Shown piece after piece: positions 46,389 through 53,722 of a stretch of 64,000 bases of DNA. Each line of letters opens with the position of its first letter. Positions within the stretch are counted from its first letter, which is position 1. A program made the position numbers and the translations under genes. Source of the stretch: Schleiferiaceae bacterium (GTDB taxonomy: Bacteria; Bacteroidota; Bacteroidia; Flavobacteriales; Schleiferiaceae); the NCBI GenBank assembly GCA_018401735.1, contig JAGYKI010000005.1, positions 1 to 64,000 of the forward strand. Direction: 5' to 3'. Under the pieces are notes generated by a model. It was not told the origin of the DNA. It did no database searches and saw only the letters and a list, made by a program, of their open reading frames with translations.

Positions 46389-46406
46389 AAAGGTGAAATT
46401 GATAGC

Positions 46407-46778
46407 TTAATCCTCGGGAGTTTCGGTAGGTAATTCTCCGCTTCTGTTTTTGCGCATTTTAGCACGTTTTTTAAAGTGCTGTTGGAACTTTTCAAATTGT
46501 TCGGGACTTAAAATTGCCTTCATTTTTTCGGCCATTTCCTTACGATCAGCCTGCTCACCCTTACGGGCCTCCATTTTTTTCTGATGGTGAGCGAGCAATA
46601 GGGGCTCTATTTCTTTTTGCTGCGCTTCCGTTAAATCCAATTTCTCGGTCATCTTTGCCATCATCTTATCCACCATTTCCTGTGGGTCATGGTCTTTAAA
46701 TCGGTCTTGCTTGTTTTGAGCAAAACTGGGTAAGACGAAGAGGATTGTCAAAGCTAAAAGGGCTACTAACTTTTTCAT
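46407..46778 (-). CDS. Small periplasmic helical protein, Spy/CpxP-like (LTxxQ)
   Basis: About 123 residues from ATG 46778, with a clear Sec signal (LVALLALTILFVLPSFAQ). The mature part is charged and helical, with LDLTEAQQKEI and ILSPEQFEKF, the paired LTxxQ-like motifs of the Spy/CpxP/heavy-metal-sensor family, and a basic stretch near the C-terminus. Family members are periplasmic chaperones or stress sensors; a specific role cannot be assigned. Confidence 0.7.
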   Translation of the reverse strand: MKKLVALLALTILFVLPSFAQNKQDRFKDHDPQEMVDKMMAKMTEKLDLTEAQQKEIEPLLLAHHQKKMEARKGEQADRKEMAEKMKAILSPEQFEKFQQHFKKRAKMRKNRSGELPTETPED

Positions 46779-46856
46779 TTTCTTTAATTTTAAATTCACC
46801 CCTTAGAATAAAGAAAAGACAAATGGTTTAATAAGCCTCAGCGCTTTAAGTTGCTT

Positions 46857-46925
46857 TTAACATAAGTTCGACCTAAAAACGTAATTTCTAGGAAAAAACA
46901 AGCCTCAGAGCGTTTATAAATAGCC
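46857..46925 (+). repeat. Solo left end of the inverted-end repeat family
   Basis: TTAACATAAGTTCGACCTAA, then an insertion, then GCCTCAGAGCGTTTATAAATAG, follows the order of the left end of the full elements (TTAACGTGAGTTCGACGTAA ... GCCTCAGACCCCTTGTAAATAG). Confidence 0.5.
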
Positions 46926-46951
46926 TTCGATTATATAGTTTGCCTAGGGTG

Positions 46952-47659
46952 CTACAAAACTACATTGCGCAAAGAAAGGCGAACTTCTTTATAGGCTTCT
47001 GGGTTTTGAATAACTTTAATTAGCTTGGCGGCAACTGTATCAGCAGAAGCTAATTCATCCTTACGCTTATACTCCACAAATCGATCTACGTCTGGGAAGT
47101 CGCTTTTAGCCAAGCGTCGAATTTCACCTTGCATTTCGGTATCCACAATACCAGGCGATATGGCATAGCTGCGCACTTCGGGATGATCGATAGCAAGCAC
47201 CTCGCTAAACATATCAATAGCAGCCTTACTAGCACAGTAGGTGCTCCAACCTTTAATTGGATAAGATCCGGCCCCCGAGGAAATATTTATAATAACTTTT
47301 GGGCATGGGGATTTTGCTAAATTTTCTAAAAACAAATGACTCATTACCGTTGGCGCCATAATATTAATACGATAGCTGCTATCTATTCGATCGGGGTCTA
47401 ATTTTGCCACTGGTTTAACATGGCCTAAGGTTCCTGCATTGTTCACCAAAACTATGGCCTCTAGATTCTTACTGCATTCAAAGCCAATATTATGATAGGC
47501 CTTTAAGTCGGCCAAGTCGATGGTAATATGTTTGTAATTTGGATGCTCAATAACATGCCTACGGCTAAAACCCGTTACCGAATGTCCTTCCGCTAAAGCT
47601 CTTTCTGCTAAGGCCTTACCAATACCAGAGCTTGTACCCGTGATGAAAAATTTGATCAT
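46952..47659 (-). CDS. Short-chain dehydrogenase/reductase
   Basis: A 235-residue classical SDR: cofactor motif TGTSSGIG (7-14), NNAG, catalytic Ser in NISSGAG and the YCASK motif (Tyr and Lys at about 157 and 161). SRRH after strand 2 suggests NADP preference. It lies 5 bp downstream of the cystathionine gene on the same strand, so the two are likely one operon; the substrate is unknown (sepiapterin-reductase-like members have this size). Confidence 0.87.
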   Translation of the reverse strand: MIKFFITGTSSGIGKALAERALAEGHSVTGFSRRHVIEHPNYKHITIDLADLKAYHNIGFECSKNLEAIVLVNNAGTLGHVKPVAKLDPDRIDSSYRINIMAPTVMSHLFLENLAKSPCPKVIINISSGAGSYPIKGWSTYCASKAAIDMFSEVLAIDHPEVRSYAISPGIVDTEMQGEIRRLAKSDFPDVDRFVEYKRKDELASADTVAAKLIKVIQNPEAYKEVRLSLRNVVL

Positions 47660-47664
47660 AATTT

Positions 47665-48819
47665 TTACTTTAACGCTTGTTCTAAATCTTTTAGTAAATC
47701 TGCCTCATCCTCAATTCCCACGCTTAAGCGAATTAACCCATCCGTAACACCCGTTTTTTCACGTTCTGCTTTGGGAATAGAAGCATGCGTCATAGTAACG
47801 GGATGGCCTGCTAAAGATTCTACGCCACCCAAAGATTCGGCTAGGGTAATTAATTTCAAATTGGCTAAAACTTTTACAGCATCCTCTAAACGATCGCCCT
47901 TTACTCTAAAGCTCACCATCCCACCGTAGTCTTTCATTTGCGCTTTGGCTATGGCATGATTGGGATGGTCTTCAAAACCTGGCCAATAAACCGCTTCTAC
48001 CTTGGCGTGATGGCGTAAAAAGTTTGCCACTGCTTTAGCATTTTCACAGTGACGCGCCATTCGAACATGTAAAGTTTTTATCCCTCTTAAAGTTAAAAAA
48101 GCATCCATCGGCCCACAAACGGCGCCGCTAGAGTTTTGGATAAAATACAGTTGATCCGCTACCTCTTTGTCCTTTACCGCCAAACAACCGAGCAGCACAT
48201 CGCTATGGCCCCCGAGGTATTTTGTGGCACTATGCATTACGATATCGGCACCCAATTCAACCGGTTTTTGTAAATAAGGCGTGGCAAAAGTATTATCCAC
48301 CACTAATAAGGCCTTGGCATTTTTCGCCAAGGCACTCATTGCTTTAATATCGATAATGTTCATCATCGGGTTAGTAGGGGTTTCCACCCAGATGAGTTTC
48401 GTATGGGCATTAATATATTGGGTCACATCTTGGGCCTGACCCATGGGCACGAAGTGAAACTTGATCCCGTATTTTTCAAAGATCTGGGTAAACAGGCGGT
48501 AAGTGCCACCGTATAAATCGTTGGTGGAAATAAGCTCATCGCCGGGTTGCAATAACTTAATTACCGCATCAATTGCCGCCAAACCACTCCCAAAGGCCAA
48601 ACCATAGTCTACCCCTTCTAAACTAGCGATAGAGCGCTCTAATGCATGCCTAGTAGGATTGGCACTGCGCGAATAGGCATAGCCTTTATGCACACCAGGC
48701 GAAGTTTGCGCATAGGTTGAAGTTTGAAAGATAGGCGGCATTACTGCTCCCGTTGTCTCCTCGAAACTCTGCCCTCCATGAATGGTTAATGAATTGAATT
48801 TTAGCTCCTTTTTTTTCAT
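47665..48819 (-). CDS. Cystathionine gamma-synthase/lyase family PLP enzyme
   Basis: About 384 residues from ATG 48819 (an in-frame GTG lies 6 bp upstream). The PLP lysine is Lys200 in SATKYLGGHSDV; the YSRSANPTRHALE and DNTFATPYLQKP motifs are those of the Cys/Met metabolism family. The end ESLAGHPVTMTHASIP (with the related SLGGVESL) fits gamma-synthase, gamma-lyase and beta-lyase alike. It is likely involved in methionine or cysteine interconversion. The exact activity cannot be decided here. Confidence 0.87.
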   Translation of the reverse strand: MKKKELKFNSLTIHGGQSFEETTGAVMPPIFQTSTYAQTSPGVHKGYAYSRSANPTRHALERSIASLEGVDYGLAFGSGLAAIDAVIKLLQPGDELISTNDLYGGTYRLFTQIFEKYGIKFHFVPMGQAQDVTQYINAHTKLIWVETPTNPMMNIIDIKAMSALAKNAKALLVVDNTFATPYLQKPVELGADIVMHSATKYLGGHSDVLLGCLAVKDKEVADQLYFIQNSSGAVCGPMDAFLTLRGIKTLHVRMARHCENAKAVANFLRHHAKVEAVYWPGFEDHPNHAIAKAQMKDYGGMVSFRVKGDRLEDAVKVLANLKLITLAESLGGVESLAGHPVTMTHASIPKAEREKTGVTDGLIRLSVGIEDEADLLKDLEQALK

Positions 48820-48989
48820 AACCACATCTGCTTTTAAGCAAAGGTATTAATTCAGTCCTGCGCTTCAGCCTTAAGCAAGGATAGACTTATAAACCAGATT
48901 TTAAAGGGTTGGAAAGAGCGCAATAAAATGTCACTCCAAAAAAATACAATTAACTACCTTCGCGCATCTCAAATTAAACTAGCAGAATT

Positions 48990-51248
48990 ATGAAAAAACT
49001 ATTGAGTTTCTTCTTGGCTATTGCCCTCGCTCTTCCGGCGGTAGCAAATGAAGGAATGTGGTTGCCGCTTTTATTAGGCCGCAATTACGCTGACATGAAG
49101 GCAAATGGTCTTCAACTAACGCCCGAACAAATTTACGATGTGAACAACGGTAGCTTAAAAGATGCTATTGTTTCTTTCGGCGGATTTTGCACGGGTGAAA
49201 TCATTTCTTCTCAAGGCCTTATCCTTACCAATCACCACTGTGGTTACGGACAAATTCAGTCGCACTCTAGCACAGAAAACGATTATTTAACCGACGGTTT
49301 TTGGGCTTATAGTATGGAAGACGAACTTCCAAACGAAGGCTTATTTGTGCGCTTTTTAGTGCGCATGGAAGATGTTACCAATAAGGTTTTACCGGAGCTA
49401 AACGACGATATGAGTGAAGCTGATCGCAATAAAGCGATTGCCGAAATCGGTAAAAAACTAGCCGACGAAGCCATTGAAGGCACGCACTACGATGCCAATG
49501 TGAGAACTTTCTTTCACGGCAATGAATTTTACCTTTTCGTTTACGAAACCTTTAATGATGTGCGTTTAGTAGGAACGCCTCCTGAAGCAGTGGGTAAATT
49601 CGGTGGCGACACGGATAACTGGATGTGGCCTCGTCATACGGGTGATTTCTCTATGTTCCGCGTTTATAGCGGTCCCGACGGAAAACCAGCAGAATATTCT
49701 ACCGAAAACATTCCCTTAAAGCCTAAGCATCATTTACCGGTTTCCCTAGATGGGGTTGTAGACGGAGACTTTACCATGGTAATGGGGTATCCAGGTAGCA
49801 CGGATCGCTACTTAAGCAGTTACGGGGTTAAGCAAGCCGTTGATTTATACGGACCAGCCGTAGTGCGCGTTCGCGACCTCAAGCTAGACGTAATGAAAAA
49901 GTACATGAGCGCTGATGCAGCCACTCGTATTCAATACGCGTCTAAATATGCTCGCGTTTCTAATTACTGGAAATATTACATAGGCCAAACCGCTCAATTA
50001 CAAAGCAATGGCGTATTCGATAAAAAGAAAGCTATTGAAGATGAATTTCAAGCTTGGGTAAACCAAAATGCCGATCGCAAAGCCAAATACGGCGAAGTGC
50101 TAACCATGTTCGACGAAGCCTATAAAGCGACCGATGCTGGCGTTACCGCTGGTGTTTACGCTCGTGAAGCGGGTATTTCGGGTCCCGAAATTGCTTTACA
50201 AGGATTGCGTTTCAACCGTACGATGCAAGCCTATTTTGCGGCGGCAGAAAAAGCTGAGGAGGCCGAAGGCGAAGAAAAAGAAGCCATGCAAAAACGCATG
50301 GACGCAGTTATCGATGCCCTTAAATCTTCGGCGGATGAGTTCTACAAGGATTATAACGTTGCTCTAGATGAAGAGATGACGGCTAAACTGATGGCTCTTT
50401 ATGCGCAAGACATTGCCGTTAATCAACAGCCTGAAATTTTAAAAGAAATCACCGATAAGTATAAAGGTGATTACGCAAAATATGCTTCCAAAACATTCTC
50501 TAAATCTATCCTTCGCTCGAAAGAGTCTTTAATGGAGTATTTAGAAAAGCCCAAAGCTAAAACACTTTCAAAAGATCCTGCCATCGCTCTAGGTGAAGGA
50601 CTTTATGCTGCTTACCAAGCAAGCAGCGACGACGCAGGAAACGGCGACAAACTTGAAAAAGCTTACCGATTATTCACCGCGGGCTTACGCGAGATGAATT
50701 CTGATGTAAACTATGCTCCCGATGCTAATAGCACTATGCGCTTAACCTACGGTACCGTTGGCAGCTACGACGGTCGTGATGCGGTTCATTACAAGCACTA
50801 CACCACCGCCCAAGGGATTCTAGAGAAAATGGACAATAACGATCCTGAGTTTGTTGTTCCTACCAAATTAGAAGAACTTATTAAGCGCAAAGATTTCGGT
50901 CGTTTCGCTAATGCAGAAGGGGAACTACCGGTTTGTTTCATTCATAACACAGACATTACTGGTGGTAACTCTGGTAGCCCCGTAATTAACGGCAAAGGTC
51001 ACCTAATCGGCACTGCCTTTGATGGTAACTGGGAAGCGATGAGTGGCGATATTTATTTTGAGCCCGAAATTCAGCGTACCATATCAGTAGATATTCGTTA
51101 CACTCTTTTCATTATCGAGAAATACGCAGGAGCTCATAACCTCCTCAGAGAGATGACTATCATCCACGAAACGAAGGAACCAAGTGCCAAGGCGAAAGCG
51201 GCCATGGCTAAAAAAGAAGAGGCCACTAACGCTTCAGAAATGAAGTAA
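48990..51248 (+). CDS. S46-family dipeptidyl-peptidase (DPP7-like)
   Basis: A 752-residue protein with a Sec signal ending VAN and the early family motif EGMWLPLLL. The chymotrypsin-like triad is in TNHHC (80-84), Asp219 in RHTGDFS and Ser661 in GGNSGSPV. The residue 18 positions after the serine is Gly679 (FDGNWE); in this family Gly here goes with DPP7 (hydrophobic P1) and Arg with DPP11 (acidic P1), so DPP7-type specificity is inferred. It removes dipeptides from peptides in the periplasm, feeding amino-acid catabolism. The C-terminal ~25 residues are an Ala/Lys/Glu-rich tail unusual for the family. A strong terminator follows. Confidence 0.9.
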   Translation: MKKLLSFFLAIALALPAVANEGMWLPLLLGRNYADMKANGLQLTPEQIYDVNNGSLKDAIVSFGGFCTGEIISSQGLILTNHHCGYGQIQSHSSTENDYLTDGFWAYSMEDELPNEGLFVRFLVRMEDVTNKVLPELNDDMSEADRNKAIAEIGKKLADEAIEGTHYDANVRTFFHGNEFYLFVYETFNDVRLVGTPPEAVGKFGGDTDNWMWPRHTGDFSMFRVYSGPDGKPAEYSTENIPLKPKHHLPVSLDGVVDGDFTMVMGYPGSTDRYLSSYGVKQAVDLYGPAVVRVRDLKLDVMKKYMSADAATRIQYASKYARVSNYWKYYIGQTAQLQSNGVFDKKKAIEDEFQAWVNQNADRKAKYGEVLTMFDEAYKATDAGVTAGVYAREAGISGPEIALQGLRFNRTMQAYFAAAEKAEEAEGEEKEAMQKRMDAVIDALKSSADEFYKDYNVALDEEMTAKLMALYAQDIAVNQQPEILKEITDKYKGDYAKYASKTFSKSILRSKESLMEYLEKPKAKTLSKDPAIALGEGLYAAYQASSDDAGNGDKLEKAYRLFTAGLREMNSDVNYAPDANSTMRLTYGTVGSYDGRDAVHYKHYTTAQGILEKMDNNDPEFVVPTKLEELIKRKDFGRFANAEGELPVCFIHNTDITGGNSGSPVINGKGHLIGTAFDGNWEAMSGDIYFEPEIQRTISVDIRYTLFIIEKYAGAHNLLREMTIIHETKEPSAKAKAAMAKKEEATNASEMK

Positions 51249-51272
51249 ACCTCTTGATACTAAATTTATAAG

Positions 51273-51302
51273 AAAGCTGCCTGGACCTATTCAGGCAGCT
51301 TT
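51273..51302 (+). terminator. Rho-independent terminator of the S46 peptidase gene
   Basis: AAAGCTGCCTG-GACCTATT-CAGGCAGCTTT is a perfect 11-bp stem followed by TTTTA, 24 bp past the stop. Confidence 0.9.
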
Positions 51303-51345
51303 TTTTATGTCAAAATGCGCTCTGAAATTACCTTCATTTATAAAA

Positions 51346-51370
51346 TAACGTGAGTTCGACGTTAAATTAG
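51346..51370 (+). repeat. Solo left end of the inverted-end repeat family
   Basis: ATAACGTGAGTTCGACGT is identical to the first bases of the full element at 20766 except for the first one or two. It sits 26 bp upstream of the MltF-like start, so it may form part of that promoter region. Confidence 0.5.
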
Positions 51371-51395
51371 TATTTTGAGCTGATCTAATCAGCCT

Positions 51396-52907
51396 ATGGA
51401 AAAACTAAAAATCATCAGAGTTCTTCTTCTTATTCTAGCATTCGCTGCTTGTAATCAAAGCGACCTCAGCTCTTCACAATCACGTCGTCCTAAAACAGAA
51501 TTAGACGGTCCCATTGTAAAAAGAGATCTAAAAGAGATCGCGGAAGAAGGAAAACTAAGAGCGATAATGATTTACAGCTCTACCTCCTATTTCCTTTATC
51601 GCGGTCAAGCGATGGGTTTAGAATATGAACTAGTAAAGCGCTTAGCGGATCATCTTGGTTTAGAATTGGAAATTGTACTTGCCTCAAATATCGATGAAGT
51701 ATTTGACCTTTTAAACCGTGGCGAAGGCGATATTATAACCTATGGCTTAACCATAACTGAACCTCGCAAGGAACTCATAAATTTCACCGATTACCTCTAT
51801 ACTACTCATCAAGCATTGGTGCAACGTAAGCCTACTAACTGGCGCAAATTACCACGACATAAAATCTCTAAATCATTAGTAAAAGACGCCATTGAACTAA
51901 TTGGTGACACGGTGCATTTGCATCGCAAATCTTCCTATTACGAACGTATGATAAACCTGCAACAAGAGATTGGTGGTAGCATTTACCTCGACACGGTTCT
52001 GGGAAACCATAATATAGAAGACCTTATAAAAATGGTAGTAGATGGCAAAATAAAATACACCGTTTCTGATTATAATTTAGCTTCAATCAATCAAACTTAT
52101 TATCCTATTCTAGACGTGGAAACCCCTATTAGCCTTTCACAACGTATTGCTTGGGGTGTGCGTAATAATGGCCCCGAGTTCTTATCTACCGTAAACCAAT
52201 GGGTAAATCAGATTCGTAAAACAGATGTTTATCATTTTATCTACGATAAGTATTACGTCCACAAAAAATCCTACAAACGCCGCGTAGAAAGCGAGTTTTT
52301 TAGCAAGAATAGCGGTCAAATTAGTCAATTTGACACCCTAATTCGCAAACATGCAGAAAAACTAGGTTGGGATTGGCGTTTGGTAAGCTCTGTCGTTTAT
52401 CAAGAATCGCGCTTCGACCCCAGCTCTACCTCTTGGGCAGGCGCTGGAGGACTAATGCAGGTAATGCCCAGCACTGCGGAAGGCTTGGGATTACAAGATG
52501 CTTACGATCCCGAACAAAACATCGAAGCGGGAACACGCTACTTAAAAAACATTTGGGATAAATTTGAAAATATAAAAGACTCTACCCAGCGCATAAAATT
52601 CACCCTTGCCTCCTATAATTGCGGTTATGGACATTTACTAGATGCCCAGAGGCTCTGTTCCCAAGACGGGAAAGACTCATTACGGTACGATGCAAATGTT
52701 GAGGTTTGGCTGCGCAAAATGGGAGAATACCGTTATTACAGCGACCCCCTCGTGAAATACGGACCCGTGCGTGGTGAAGAACCTTTTGGCTACGTACGTG
52801 ATATCTTCTTGCGTTATGAACATTACAAACGATTGATTCCCTTAGATCCTTCTATCTTGGCTAGAGGGGAAAATGAAAAGCAGCTTAGCAGCAGCTCTAA
52901 ACCTTAA
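51396..52907 (+). CDS. MltF-like membrane-bound lytic transglycosylase (lipoprotein)
   Basis: A 503-residue lipoprotein (lipobox FAAC, Cys19). Residues about 50-285 are a periplasmic solute-binding (SBP_bac_3) domain: GLEYELVKRLADHLGLELEI and ITEPRKELINFTDYLY are typical. The C-terminal SLT domain (about 310-470) has catalytic Glu337 in VVYQESRFDP and the GAGGLMQVMPSTA block. The arrangement matches MltF, which cleaves peptidoglycan glycan strands and is regulated by muropeptides binding the N-terminal domain. It is anchored in a membrane, facing the periplasm. Confidence 0.9.
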   Translation: MEKLKIIRVLLLILAFAACNQSDLSSSQSRRPKTELDGPIVKRDLKEIAEEGKLRAIMIYSSTSYFLYRGQAMGLEYELVKRLADHLGLELEIVLASNIDEVFDLLNRGEGDIITYGLTITEPRKELINFTDYLYTTHQALVQRKPTNWRKLPRHKISKSLVKDAIELIGDTVHLHRKSSYYERMINLQQEIGGSIYLDTVLGNHNIEDLIKMVVDGKIKYTVSDYNLASINQTYYPILDVETPISLSQRIAWGVRNNGPEFLSTVNQWVNQIRKTDVYHFIYDKYYVHKKSYKRRVESEFFSKNSGQISQFDTLIRKHAEKLGWDWRLVSSVVYQESRFDPSSTSWAGAGGLMQVMPSTAEGLGLQDAYDPEQNIEAGTRYLKNIWDKFENIKDSTQRIKFTLASYNCGYGHLLDAQRLCSQDGKDSLRYDANVEVWLRKMGEYRYYSDPLVKYGPVRGEEPFGYVRDIFLRYEHYKRLIPLDPSILARGENEKQLSSSSKP

Positions 52908-52955
52908 TTCAATATCGTGTGATTTATTTGTTTAGGAGTGACCCTAAGGAAAGAC

Positions 52956-52963
52956 TAATTTTG
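52956..52963 (+). promoter_or_regulatory. Candidate -7 box of pdeM
   Basis: TAATTTTG matches TAnnTTTG, 34 bp before the start. The nearest upstream TTG is 25 bp away, longer than the usual 19-21 bp. Confidence 0.35.
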
Positions 52964-52997
52964 CCCCTTTAATTCTCGACGATACTTCCGAATAAAG

Positions 52998-53654
52998 ATG
53001 AAGGAAAGCATTACTCTGGCTGGTGAAGAACTATGGCTATTAGCACAAAAAGCCATCTACTGGCCCGATATGCGCACACTTTTTATTGCCGATACACACT
53101 TTGGTAAGATTGGCCATTTCAGAAAAGAAGGCCTTGCTATTCCCGCCGAGGCACAGAAAAACAACTACCAAAGGCTTTTCGATTTACTGCTGCAAGTACA
53201 GCCTAAAGCGCTTTATTTTTTAGGCGACCTCTTTCATTCAAAAATGAATAATGAATGGTTCAGCTTTATGGAAACTATTGCTTATTTCCCCCATTGCGAA
53301 TTTCATTTAATTAGCGGTAACCACGACATACTGGAGGCCGCCAATTATCACGAAGCCCAATTGCATTGCCATTTAGAAAGCGTCCCTTTAGGGCCTTTTT
53401 GGTTAAGTCATGAACCCGAAGAAGCTCCCGAAGGATTCTACAATTTGTGTGGTCATATTCATCCTGGCGTAAGCCTAAAAGGAATGGCCAAGCAAAGTTT
53501 AAAACTACCCTGTTTTTTCTTGGAAGAAAGAGGAGGAGTATTGCCCGCGTTTGGAGATTTCACTGGTTTATACACCATGAAAGCAAAGAAAGGTACACAG
53601 GTTTTTTTAATTGCAGAAGGAAAAGTGATTAATGCTAAAGGCCTCGGAAGTTGA
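52998..53654 (+). CDS. pdeM: Ligase-associated DNA damage response endonuclease PdeM
   Basis: A 218-residue calcineurin-like phosphoesterase with metal-binding motifs IADTHFGK (about 30-37), GDLFHS, SGNHD, SHEP and CGHIHPG. The opening GEELWLLAQKAIYWPDMRTL is characteristic of PdeM. In other bacteria it is encoded with LigD-like ligase, a nuclease and an Lhr helicase; none of these is beside it here. It is predicted to process DNA ends in repair. Confidence 0.88.
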   Translation: MKESITLAGEELWLLAQKAIYWPDMRTLFIADTHFGKIGHFRKEGLAIPAEAQKNNYQRLFDLLLQVQPKALYFLGDLFHSKMNNEWFSFMETIAYFPHCEFHLISGNHDILEAANYHEAQLHCHLESVPLGPFWLSHEPEEAPEGFYNLCGHIHPGVSLKGMAKQSLKLPCFFLEERGGVLPAFGDFTGLYTMKAKKGTQVFLIAEGKVINAKGLGS

Positions 53655-53722
53655 AATAAAATAATCAGGTTGGTGGACTAGCTAGAAGGAGTCTGGAAAC
53701 CTAATTAGGCCTAGAAATCAAC

